Shown here: positions 14,201 through 26,400 of the stretch, piece by piece
How positions within the stretch are numbered: position 1 is the first letter of the stretch
How the letters are laid out: each line of letters begins with the position of its first letter
Notes under the pieces: model-generated
Told to the model about the DNA's origin: nothing
The model's database searches: none
What the model saw: the letters and a program-made list of their open reading frames with translations, nothing else
DNA from: Hymenolepis diminuta
Lineage: Eukaryota > Platyhelminthes > Cestoda > Cyclophyllidea > Hymenolepididae
Length of the DNA: 64,000 nt
NCBI GenBank assembly: GCA_900708905.1
Contig: CAADRB010000071.1
Location: 425,825-489,824 of the forward strand
Direction of reading: 5' to 3'
Translations under genes and position numbers: made by a program

Positions 14201-17200
14201 AGAATACAAAATGGTCTTCTTACCTGAAGAGTTGGAAGTATTTTGTTGTGGTTGTCGGAGATGAAAGCGCTGAGGTGGTGCTGCTGCTACTGCTTGAGAT
14301 TGTGACCAGGGGACGAATTTGTGAGAACGGGGCTCTTGCTGCTGACCCCAGCCTGAGATGCCAACATGAGAAAGAGTATCGATCGACGGTGATGGCCAGC
14401 GGGGTATGCCTTCGCCGCCTCCAAGGCTGGGTGGCAATTGCTGACCCGTCTGCTGCTGCTGCGGCTTGCCCAGCACTCGATCATTCGAACCCCAGGGACC
14501 TGAGGGCACAAGGAATCGTTTGGCATCTTCCATAGGACCTAAAGAAAAAATTACAATAATTTACCAACCAGCCTTACTTAGCAGGAGCGAAATGAAACTA
14601 TACTCTTTCCTCAAATGAATTGCTTATTAACAATTCAGCATACAAAGATTCCAGAGGATTCGTGAATGCGCAATTGAAAATGATATTAAATCAGCATGTT
14701 AATATATTCAAATTTATTTTATAACTTGGAGGAAACAGTCGGTAACGAGTGGTGTAGAATTAAGTGAGAATGAGCAACAATTACCGGAGAATTAAATCAA
14801 GTATAAAATTAATCACAAATGTTATTAAAAAATAAATAACTACTTTGCAGTTATACAGATAGGAGCCACTCAGACAAATAGCTACTTGGAGTGTTAGGAC
14901 TGAGATCTTTGTTCATGTAGCCGGTACCTAACGAAATCGTCCACTTAGCCACATATACGCCAAGATATGAAGGTATTAACTAAGTGAGAGACCAATCAAT
15001 GGTTTAAAAAAAATTCCTACATTTTGGATAAACTAGTCAACTGTCACTCCTTTCTTAAAACATACTTCGATATGGACAGCACTGAATTTCTAATCAGATG
15101 AAATCCTAACGTCAAATACAAATTGCCCATGCAACCACTCGTCTTATTTTTTCGCACAATCGAACGTGAACTTTCATTTAATTATACCAAAATTCGAGGC
15201 TGTTCAACGAAATAAAGAAAGCGTTTCCGAGAAATGGAACCTTCGAAATTAAATCAAAGCTGGAAAAGAATATCTAAACAGAAAAAGCAACTATAAAGTC
15301 TAGCAGAGCATTCTCTTCAACGTACCAGAATTTGAAAGCTATGCATTTTATTGTCCAACTTGTATGCCGTATACGATCTTTAAATAAATAGACATAATCA
15401 AATAACGAATGAGTGTCGAGACGGGAGTGCCAAACTCAACCAAACTTCTAAGGCACACAACTAAATGCCCTGCTCTAAGAATAAATCCGAAGTAACTAGT
15501 GCGTGTTCAGATGTGCTAAGATTCCGCGCGAAATTTTTAGCTTCATCACAAAAAGCAAAAATTGAAAACAAATATACAAGCTAGGCTTCTACCGACTAAT
15601 GTACAAAATGTAAGTGCAAAAGCAATCCCTAAGTCAAAAAAGCAATTAACTTACTTTGATTATCAGGAGTGAGGGAGAGTGGTGGCCAACCAGAGGAGGC
15701 CTGAGGAACGCCCTGACTCTTGAATGCACTGTTGGGAGCAGGTCCAAACATTCCATTCGGTGGACCACGACCGGTTCCAGGTGGGGGCTGTTGACCTCCA
15801 GCAGTAGGTTGGCCGAACCTCTGTTGAGGTTGAGGTCCACTTGTCGGGAACAAGTTATTGTTTTGGAAGCCACGTGCTGCTGCTGCGTTGGGCTGCTGTT
15901 GAGGTATAGCAGGAGGACTTATAAATGAACTCGAGGGAGGAGGAACCATTCGATGACCTCCAGGAGGGGAATTGAGAGAGGGGACCGCGGAGGCACTACC
16001 AGGGGTTTTCCATCTATTTGTCGCTCTACCCTCTCCTTGACCACTTCCCTCATAATGCATCTCCCATATCCCTGTTCCATTAGGTGGTTCACTTGACCAT
16101 ACATTTGACTCTGCTGGAACTGCAACTGGAACGCTTCCAGGTTTTGTCACGGAACGACGTTGTCTAGCAGCTGCTGCTAAGGACACGGCATCCCCCAGCA
16201 GACCTTGATTTGAGCTAGAATTTGCTGCAGGGGCTGCAGTAACAGCAGCAGAGTTGACAACACTTGCTAGCTCTTCATTTAGAGCAGATAAATCCCATGG
16301 GGTGGTTTGATCAACAGGTCGTCGCCCCCAGCATTCTTTGGAGTTGATCAGAGCATGTATAAGATTCTCATTCTGACCCTCTGAGTGGTTGCCCGAATCA
16401 GAAACACTTGAGCAGATACCCTCTCCAGGTGCTTGTTGATTGGATGATTTGTTTTCAGAGGTAGACGGAATTGGTTGATCTGGCGATGGGAGAAAAAATG
16501 GCGATTGAAAAAGCCTGTATAAAGGTGGCAAGAAAGCGGCTACAGTTTCTGAGCTCCAAAAATGGAAAGCCAACACAACGGTCAAATCAAGTCATAAAAT
16601 TTAGGACGACAATACCCAAGCGACTTAATAACACATTGTTAAGCCGGGAGTCGTAAATGCAAGTGAGTGAAGGTAGAGAGCAACACTCAGACAGCGAGAA
16701 TATCAAATGGAAGACCATAATATACATCATTTTAAAACAGAAAGTATCGATTCCAGAAAAGCAGGTGAATGGGTACGAATATTCAGTTGCAAAGAGCATT
16801 CGGAAATGACTAACATGAGGAATTTTTCCGAGTGAATAGAACAGACTTGAAAATGGTAAATTGTATATATACATGCTACATAAACCTGTAAATCAGAAAT
16901 AAAACTCGTTTCAATTACAGTAACGACTTGATTCCAGCGTCAAAACCCTACCTTCATAACAGTAGGGTATTGTTTCAATTTCTGCGAACAAGATACAGAA
17001 TGGTTATACTGAGAGAAATCAAAAAACAAATCTATCGCATACTGAGTAAGTTCAAATCAATAACAGAAAACCACCACTGGAGATATAGATAATTAGAACA
17101 AACCACTAGATTACTTAGGAGAGGTAGCAATGAGCATATTGTAAAGAATACTTCAAAAGTTCTAGAAAAGGACAGCAGATTCTGAAACTCAAAAAATTGA

Positions 17201-18498
17201 ACAGACTAATGATAAACTTTTTCAATTAAACGATCTTGATTATAAAGCAAGATTATAACAAAAAAAGCTAATAAAACTAAGTGCAAAAGGAAGCCAAAAA
17301 CAAACTTTTGGGATACAAACAACTGGAGCCAAGTGATAAAACACTTAATATCGGGAGTACCGTAACCAGAACTATAAAAAGGTATGAAAGAGCTATTTTT
17401 GTATACTATAATTCCTTAAGCTTTACAGTTTTAATCACATTAATTGCACTGGAAGTGATTAATAAACACCTCTATCCCGTCTGAACAAGTTGGGCGAATG
17501 TTGGAGATATGGACAAATGGCACACACTAAAACGACACTTATGGGAATAGTTAACAATAAAGACATAATAATTCCTCCCGAATGATATTTTTTTGCTCTC
17601 ATTTACAACGCATAATGATAAAGGGGAATAACATTTTAATTACAGAGCTCGTTTGATATAGTCGTTTGGCTTCCATTAATTGAGGAGGAACAAGTTGATA
17701 GATAGAAGAAACCAACAAAACGGATGTTGGAGTAAAAATACCAAATGATTGATGAGATAGCAAAAACTAATAACACGAATAAGATGAATCTTAAAATTAG
17801 CTTCAACTCACTTGCAAATGCACCAAAATCACCGTCAGTTGGCGATCCCCAACTAGAAAAGCTTTCATTTCGTGCTTTTGTCATGCTTTGGACTCGTTGG
17901 CGTTGGGAAGTAAATGCGTTATCACCTGAAGTAGAGATAGTTCGGGACACAGAGGGATCGGTAGAGGGATGAGACGATGATTGAGCAACTGCATCCACGG
18001 TAGGCCATGGATCGTTACGATCATCTGATTCAGTCAATGACCGAAGTGCAAGAGACGCACCTGGCGCATTCCACTTATAATTAAAACACACAAAATAATC
18101 AATCACGAAACCTTTAAACCTGCAAAAAGACAAACTTCACTTACGGAATTGGGAAGTTTAAAATTGTTAAGCGAATCACCACGAGCTGTGCCAGCCAACT
18201 CGGCAGGAGTAGGCCATTGCGAAGGTTCGTTTTTGCGAGCTAAAGACGAATCCGATAGCAAAGGCCAAACATCATTATTAGTTGTAGAATCCAATGGACT
18301 TGAATTTGACTTTTTCTTCCCACCCCAAGAAGTGGCGGAAGGTAAATTAGAAAAATTTGGCTTTCCTATCGTAAATAACAGTTTGATAATACTTATAAAT
18401 GTAAACAAAAGTTATACACAACTAAAATTACCCGGTGTTCTATTCCACGCTTGCATTGTAGAAGAGTTATCCCCTATATCACCACCAGTGTGCGACAT
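5207..18498 (-). CDS. GW182/TNRC6-family miRNA silencing scaffold (10 exons, 1111 residues)
   Basis: GW182 proteins bind Argonaute through tryptophans and recruit CCR4-NOT and PAN2-PAN3 deadenylases to miRNA targets in P-bodies. Exons: 18498-18432, 18365-18145, 18073-17812, 16479-15655, 14538-14224, 12681-12439, 11517-11189, 7815-7359, 5921-5413 and 5314-5207; all phases join. Residues 1-565 are a low-complexity N-terminal half with spaced W motifs (TSWGGK, SSWGSPTDGD, CWGRRPVDQTTPWDLS, EPPNGTGIWE, SGPWGSND, SGWGQQQ). A UBA-like segment (VARQLMLLGFHDEAG) lies near 605-645, a Q/P/G-rich middle at 645-906, and an RRM-like domain starting WLLLSDVPPQ at about 990-1075. The tail holds TNWPLP. Human TNRC6 proteins are much longer (over 1600 residues). 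Polyglutamine and GW patterns plus the RRM order make this call strong; individual Argonaute-binding tryptophans are inferred. Confidence 0.9.
5922..7358 (-). other. GW182 intron 8, no other gene seen
   Basis: AT-rich intron with GT/AG ends joining the glycine-rich exon to the RRM exon in phase 1. Short open frames on either strand have no recognisable content. Confidence 0.7.
7816..11188 (-). other. GW182 intron 7, contains a repeat fragment
   Basis: A 3.4 kb intron. Most is AT-rich unique-looking sequence. The segment near 10485-10600 resembles one near 63750-63900 (see the repeat entry). No exon is required here, because the flanking exons join in phase 0. Confidence 0.65.
10485..10600 (+). 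repeat. Repeat fragment related to 63750-63900
   Basis: It contains CGACCCTTCTTGATTTACCG and GCAATCCAGGGGACGAATCA. The right-edge segment has CGACCCCTCCTTGATTA and GCAATCCAGGAGACGAATCA, followed in both by AAACTTGAA/AAATTGAA and an AAATATTG or AAATTATTG block. It lies in GW182 intron 7. Confidence 0.5.
12682..14223 (-). other. GW182 intron 5, no supported gene
   Basis: A 1.5 kb intron. A 133-codon open frame on the plus strand at 13668-14069 runs antisense to the gene and shows no recognisable domain, so I do not call it a gene. Confidence 0.6.
14539..15654 (-). other. GW182 intron 4, nothing recognised
   Basis: A 1.1 kb AT-rich intron. The exon ends on both sides leave one base that completes a serine codon. 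No repeat or RNA gene was recognised. Confidence 0.6.
16480..17811 (-). other. GW182 intron 3, nothing recognised
   Basis: A 1.3 kb AT-rich intron between the exon ending in DGDFGAFA and the exon beginning QPIPSTSENK, joined in phase 1. No extra in-phase exon with GW content was found. Confidence 0.6.
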
Positions 18499-18547
18499 AA
18501 TTTAAATGATCCAAAGATTCTTCATTAAAAGAAGATTAATACTATTC

Positions 18548-18549
18548 CT
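18548..18549 (-). promoter_or_regulatory. Candidate splice acceptor in the GW182 5' UTR
   Basis: On the minus strand a T-rich tract ends in GCATTACAG, 49 bases upstream of the GW182 start codon. It could close a 5' UTR intron or accept a spliced leader. Nothing in the sequence separates the two. Confidence 0.3.
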
Positions 18550-20381
18550 GTAATGCAGAAATAAAACAAAGCAATTCATTTTGAAGATTTCAAGTGTTAA
18601 AGACGATAAAACAACAAAGAACCGAGCAAATCACATAAAAAAACGACTCAACAATGGCGGTTCCCTGAATTCGATCAAGGCGGGCGATTTAAAAATCACC
18701 ATATTAAACAATTCATATATTCATCATGCATTTCGCAATTATTAGTCAGTTAATAGCAAAATGGTTTACATTCTCAACGTCACAATTTTATCATTTCTTT
18801 TTCTTTGTCTATTCCTTTATTTTTAACTTCTTTTTTTCATTATTCTAATTGATTGATTTCCTAACAAAATGGACTTTGAGATTGATATAGCAAATTTAAG
18901 GTATTCAGTTCCTTATAACATTATCGTCATTAAATAATTATATTGTGATTTGCTCCTTTTTTATGACCTCAACTAATTTAAATTTCAGGAAATTCTTTTA
19001 TTAACATTTCCAAAATTGCTGTAGAATTATAGAATGCAATAATGAAGTAACTTCTTCTTGACTCATTATTTTCTGTCGAATCACATCGTGTGATAATAAA
19101 AATATATTGGCTTCAAGTTAAGATGGTTCCCATTTAACCACTCAATCAATCTTTCTCCAAAATTAGTTTCTTTATTTGTGCATTCATTGTTTAATAGCTC
19201 AAATATTTCAAGGAGCTCTCCAGACTTTATTCTCTCACTACCAATTGCTGAAAATGTTCATTTTATTATCGCCAACAAAACTTAATTAATTTGATTGAAA
19301 TCGTTTTATTTTCATTTGAAATATCCCAATTTCCGACAATGTAATGTAATGCAAACCGCGTTTGCTAGATATCTCATTTACTCTCTTGTATGCATTTTAA
19401 TTTTAATGTATCTGATTAAGTTATACTTCAACATTATATTATGTTTATGTTTATCAGCTATGAACGTAGGTTTAATTAACATTTTGTAATGCGTGTCTTA
19501 TTTAACATATCGGCTCTAAAGTTTCTATTTTATACATACCTAGTACGCAGCTTTCGTCTACCTTTCTTTTACCTCTTATCCCGATATTTTATGTTGAAAG
19601 TGTCATTTTTGACCAGCTAAATGATAAGCGTGTGCATGAATATACATAACTATCTGCACCAATTTTGAGAAGGCGATTATTTCGTTTATCATGTTAACGG
19701 GAGTGATTAATTATTGTAGTATGCTAATTGAGGAAAACGTTAAAACGAGTAATCATCAGCATTAGACCAAATACTTAAACAGTAAATAAACGACAAGCAT
19801 AAAGCTAAATTTTCAATCAATTTTATCATGTTTACTGTAAGCTTATCCTATGTAACGTATGACAATTTTAGTAATTCTTAGATGCATTTGCAATTTGAGA
19901 GTTCGTCTATTACCTGCCACTCTCTATTCAAAATTAGCGTTAGCTTGAAAATCATTATTATTGCATGCGGATTTATTACTTTAACTAATCTCATTTTATA
20001 ATTTTCATATTTTGTGAATAATTCTCACTTATTTAGGACAAATTTTACTACTTTCATAGTTATTGTTATGATCAGCTCTTTTCTGTTGGACACCGTAATT
20101 AACTCTTAGGTACCGTAAAAAATTGCGTGAACTATAAATATAACCGGACAATACAATGCAAAGCAACCCAAACTATCATGTTGAAAACAAGATGCTCATG
20201 GATTTATATTATGCATCATTTACAGCCGAAGTGTAAATAAAATCGTTCGAATAAAAGTAAATTAAAAGGTGGAAAATAAAGAATTTTACATATACCAATT
20301 AATTTTGGGAAAGATATTATTTTTTTATATGTCATAGTAATCTTGGGTATATTTCAAATGAATTCTTTTAATAAGAATATC
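18550..20381. other. Intergenic region between the kinase-like gene and GW182
   Basis: About 1.8 kb, very AT-rich, with no coding signal. It presumably holds the GW182 promoter. No TATA or initiator element can be singled out against this base composition. Confidence 0.55.
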
Positions 20382-20387
20382 TTTATT
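20382..20387 (-). terminator. Polyadenylation signal AATAAA of the kinase-like gene
   Basis: AATAAA on the minus strand, starting 19 bases after the stop codon at 20409-20407. The position matches the short 3' UTR seen for GW182. Confidence 0.55.
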
Positions 20388-20406
20388 TCCAATAACGATA
20401 TGAAAT

Positions 20407-23400
20407 TCAAACATTCGGGAGGTTGCTTCTGACTGAAGCTCTCATTGAACTTCTGTGCAACCGCTCTGTGAACTCTCGCACAAGGCGACTTGAGTCTTCA
20501 GGGGTTTGAAGTTGGTAAGGCTTCCGCATTACGACCACGCCAAAGGCATTTATGCTGTGCTTGGACTAGAAGTGAAACGAATTAAATTTATTACCTCCTT
20601 TATCTAATTTGCTTATAATTTTACATTATATATTACCTTCATTTGCTTTGGCCGTCGACTATCCAGAGCTAAAACGAGAATATAATAACGGTACATATTT
20701 AAAGTAGGAAATTAAGAATATAAAATGCCCATTTAATGAACTATTATAATTACCACCTGAATAGAAGTGTTCATTTGCGAAATAGTAATGGACATTTTGG
20801 CCTTGAAACTCTTTAATTTATGTCAGTAATGATGATCTAATCTTCTATTGGTTCTTAATATGATCTTATGTGACAGATTTCCTTGAATTATCCCATTTCT
20901 CCTTATGCTAATACACAGTCATATTCCCGTGATTTGATATTCCTAATACTTCATGAGTATGCTTGAGTATGAATAGTTTATTAAAATTAACAGAAGTGAC
21001 GACATGAATGGGAGCTTAATGTCTTGTTAAATCTAAAAACTGGTGATTAGCGGAGCGGTCTATTAATTGACCCCTGGAACATGAATTTACGAATCCGTTA
21101 AGGTGAATCTATGCTATATGTATTGTTGACCATCGATAGATGATTTTATTTTAATCTGTGTTCTCTATCTCATGGTTAACATGAATTTGGGGTTTTATAC
21201 CTGAATAATTACATCATTCATTAGACAAAATGAGAAATGCGACAGCAACAGAATCTTAAATCAAATTATTACAAAATATCCTGAATTATTTTTTATTATA
21301 TTGAGGAAATTTTTTACGAAAAGACGCCGATTAGGGTTAGAGATTAAATTCTAATAAATATTCTTCATTAAGTAGTATTGAAAGGTATTTGTGATTATTT
21401 ACTATTTCAGTGTTATATTTCTTAATATTATAACGAGGATGACCTTGTTTCTTGATGACTTACTCTTGCACGACATTAGACTGGTAGCGGTATCAGTTTT
21501 TGTCTGTGGGGGTGTCTGATCCAGCATTTTCCTTTCAAAGGCTGCAATGGATACCATCAACTCCCTACGAAATGCCCGTCGATCCAGTCGGGTACCCAGA
21601 AATACCTCTCCCTGACCAGAACAAATGCAATTTCCAAGATTTCTAAAAACAGCAGAATGAGTCAGAATTATGATTTTTTACACGATTTAGTAATTATTTA
21701 ACTTAGTGGTTAACGGAAAGTTCAACATTACAGTTTTAATTTCATGTTTGCTTTATTTGATTGGTAAAACTGATCAGTCCTACTCTTGAATTGTGCAATG
21801 GACATAGTTAGTTAAATCAATGTAAGGACATGGTAACACGTAACTCCCTTTAACTGAAATTGACGCCTGGATTCATGATAACTTACAGCAAGAATGATTC
21901 ACTTTAATCGCGCGATGTACATATGAATTTAAGTTTATGCGATTGTGCAGTCAATGCCTCAAATTAAGGTGTGGTATTTCCACACTTAATGCGGTCATTA
22001 CACTTTTCCCTTAAATTCATGTAAAAACTGGAAATCCTAGGCGTTCAAAGAGATCTCAGTATCATTAATTAATATTATCCTATAAATAGTTTTGTTAAAA
22101 AGTTAACAGAGAGTCTTTGAAGAAATTGCTCATTGATCTTGTCTTCCACCCTCTGGTCTTAGTTAACTGTAGCATAGCGATATCCAGTAGGTGGATGTAT
22201 CATAACAGATCTCCTATCTGAGAGATAAATCCCTTCGTCTCTGAAATATTTATCTTACGTCTTCGCTAATCCCCAAAATTTAATTATCTCTTCCTCATAG
22301 TAATATATGTAAACTTTTAACTTTTCCTGTGGCCCAAGCACCCTATGGATAAACACCATGTGTCCTCAACTGGCCTATTTTCATTGATCGGAAAAGCTAA
22401 GCATGCCTCGGATGATAGTTGCAGAAACACCGCTTAGTCGGCTATATTATTAACCAGTCCTGTCTGCACTGCCCCTTCCTATTCCTACAATCTTGGTGTC
22501 CAATTAAAGCGCACATACAATTATGTCCTCATGTGCGCCCTCATCCAAGTGACGATTATAAATAGCCTTCCACTACACACATATACACACAGAGACTGTC
22601 ACTTGCAGACACCTCTTCCTTCGCTCCATCCTTTTCCCTCAATTCTCCGTTCCCCTCTGGTCTCTGTACTGAGGTTTATTCAATACATCCTGGTCTAATC
22701 AGTCTTTGGTGCTCCATTTCATCGCTGTTAGCCATTACTCTAATCGCTACAAGATAAATGGCTTAATTCAAACTCACTTCAGGAGAATAGGGCACCACCA
22801 CCAGTAGGTATTTTGAAGTTGTCCCCGTGGAATAGTGTTATCTGATGACGTTCCTACATCACTAGCATTAACTCGAAGGCGCTTCATCATTACCGGATCC
22901 ATGAAAGCCATGAAGGACACCGATGCTAGTAAAGGCCAACCGGGAACCGTATGATCCAGAAGATAGATTCCTGGTAGAAACGATCATAGTTAATAATATG
23001 GTGTTTGATGTGGCGCCACAAAATAATTGCAACATACTGATGTCTACAAGAAGTTGAATAGTATAGTGAAGTTAGGTTGAACTCACTGCCAGCAGTAACC
23101 CTACTCTTTCCGTTCAAACATTCATTGGTGGCCTCTGTGTGGGAAATAAATACTCACATTGAAAAGACGTATTCAATCTCAGTCATACCTTCTTAAGTGC
23201 AATTTTATCAGTTCTGGGTTTGATCTTATCTTCTCTACACTTTCGACTAGAAGCTCAGAAATATTAAATTTCAGATCTATATTCACTACATTGCATTACT
23301 CATGTGCCACAAGAATCTTATGAAATGTTCAAGCCTTCAAATAAAGTGGAATTTTAAATGCAATTGCAGTATCAGCTCAGCCTTGAGCAAAATACAATCG

Positions 23401-26400
23401 CGTCTTACTTGACAGCCATTGACTCAGAAGTCAAGCATAAAACCGCCAAGCTTTTTAATATCTTCCTCACATATTATTGTCTCAAATAATGCAAACTATT
23501 GTGATTACTATAGTCTGATGGGGTGGAAATTTACAACTTGTTAACAATTTCAGATCCAATTTTAAGCAAACAGCTAGAAGAAATAATAATTATTTTCTTC
23601 CACTTCCAATATTTTTCCCATAAATACAACAATACAATGTAATTTCACTCTTTATTTCCCCGCTGGTAAATGACACTTGATAATTATCCTTATTTGTTTA
23701 AGCCGAAACTGATTGGGAGGGAGTTTCGTTAAGACACTCGTATCGACTATAAGGTGTCTTGTGATCTCCCGTGGTTTAGTAGCTTCTGTGTTAAGTTGCC
23801 ATATTACCGAGTTTTCTAGATTGTCGGCTCTGCGAGATTACCACCTGAACTTCCAGTTTGTTGCGTTATAACACAAACATATTTAACAACAAGTGGAAAT
23901 AAGTATCCAGGTCTCATTTTTAAAGATTGAATAAAAACATCTATTGTATTCTCTTTGAATTGATTTTCAGGCTTACGAACTGAGTAAAGTGGATATTACT
24001 AGTAAATGATTTAAAAACATTTTACATACCAGAATTTTGTCGATGTAGATTCAACAGGATCTGAAATGCTGCTGAATGAGCTCCAATCGGTCGCTCCAGA
24101 ATAGACCTTGCGACCTCTGAGGAACTGGTCTTTTTCACCCTAGCCAGGTAATCAAGTGCCTTTAAGATTAACAATAAAAAAAGTTGGACAATTTTTTCTG
24201 AAACGAAATTTATTTATTGGATAAGAGAATGAATTATCGAATTTCGGGACATAAATGCGTTTGTTTTATCAGTTTTGTACAAATTAAATAATTAAAAATT
24301 ACAATTTTATGCATATTTTTGCAGTATTAATGAAATAGATTCCGTCCGTACTTTTTTTTTTAAATGATAGGGTAAAATATATAATTTAAGCAAACTTTAT
24401 ATTAATTCTACCTAAATGTTACCTCAGTAATACTGTTGCATTTTTCCTCGCCGAATGCGCCAATATTATCAGTTGAGTCGGAGCGCAAATGTATGATGTT
24501 AGCTTCAGTCTCTCCTTCAAGAAGCCACTCATTTCCACGTGCGCTATCTTCTACATCCTCTTCACTTCTCTTTCGTCCATTGCTATGGGAGAATAGGGCT
24601 TTGATTCGACTCAGGAGTCCTCGGTTAACTGGTGCTTCCCACTTTCCATTCGACTGATCTTTGCCATTCACGCTGGAACCTTTGCATGACGTACTGGGAG
24701 TTATTTTCTAGAGGAGCGGAAAGAGAAACTCATATTGTTAGACTAGAGCAATTCGGTAACATTTTGCATCATTCATTTGTGTCTAGTTCTCAATAGTGTC
24801 AGGTCCCGATCCAGCTTGCCCGACGTGACGACATTCAACCCCCACCTCTCCCACCCCTCCCCATCTTCCCAATCTCAGGAAGCGCTCCCCTTCGGATTCT
24901 TCATGTTGATATGGCCAATCCCATTCCCCTACTTTAAAGGACTAGTAGCTCTAATTAAATACAGTAATGTTTAAGTGTTTTTTTCTTTGGTTATTTCCTA
25001 TTTCATAATAAATTTTAATTCGATACTGAATAGACGCCCTCTCCCTGACTCTTGTTTGAATTAGACCTACGTACTCTATGGTGCCCAGGGGACATAATTA
25101 AAAGATCTGATGTCAAAAATATTTTTGGCTGGAAAACGATGTGTTCCGTCCTATGTATCTATCAATCTGCATTTTATTATCGACGTCAGCACAATCGAAA
25201 GCCACTTTTATAATCTCCTAAAAACACAAATAATCGGTGTGTTATAATGTTTTAATACTGGCAAGATAATGAACTTTGTAGTCACAGAGGAGAGCAATAT
25301 TGATTCAGTTATCTTAAAATCCAAGCTATTTAGTGATACAAGTTATACAAAACGAAATAATTTTTCCCGTTGATATTGTAAATAAATTATTAAGAACGTA
25401 AAGAAGGTTATTTAATAAACAAAAAAGTCGCCCTATTGCATTCATTGACAGGAACACATGGTGGTTAGACATATAAATAGAAACAAAATTATCAAGCATA
25501 TGGTTATTGGAGGAGTTTGTGAAGCTATCAAGGCCGCTCGAAGGGCACACGCTACCGATCGCGCATCGAGCAAGCGCGGCTTGCACGCAGAGGTCTCCCA
25601 GCCAATTTGTCGTCAATATTCGTGAAGCGCCATGTTAAATACACTAAAAATTACAGTTTTTCCAGCAAACTCTCGCTACACGATACCTCCTGTGTTATCA
25701 CCACTCTGGAAGTAGCGTAGCTAATTTTTGGTGCAATTTATACTAGAGGACTCTGCTAGAGGCTAGATGTACATGTCTGCAGCCAGTTTGACGTCGAAGA
25801 GGATTACTAAGTTCTTGTAGAGGGCTTATTGATGTAGTCTCCGCTACAAGTTCAGGGAAAAATAATTTGTCCTTGAAACCAATATCTAGAATCGGGCCAT
25901 TTTGAAAAAATTTTAAAAAAATATTCGTGTTTAAGATAGTTTTGTTTTTTAGTTCCAGAGAAAGATACTCCTTCTCTATTTTTGCAACTTTAGTCCTTCC
26001 AATTTATGCCATAAGAAGGACATCTACTACCCAATCGAAAACATTCCCTTAGACGCCTGGCCTTACCACTGATGCTAAAAATACGAGCACGGACGTATTT
26101 GCTAGACTTTGTATATACAGACCTGTCTGATACCTAGAGACCTGGATTTTGGACATCTTCGACCCTCGGCCTGGCCTCCTCCTTAAATATCTATATACTT
26201 TCCCAACACTTTTAACATTACACAATATACTATGGTGAGAAGACCCGAGTTCCCTGATATATCTGTCCATTTGTAAGTATTTCCTTCATGTTAAACTTAG
26301 ATGTCAAAGGAAAATGTCATTTTAAAAGAGGAATAATTGAAATATTTTGAAGTATATTAAACCTTATTATTGTTGGTTCAAATTCATGTTATGTACGCAG

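Noticed and set aside
25505..25605. GC-rich island considered as a tRNA-derived element
   Set aside because: No box A or box B pattern and no cloverleaf was apparent.
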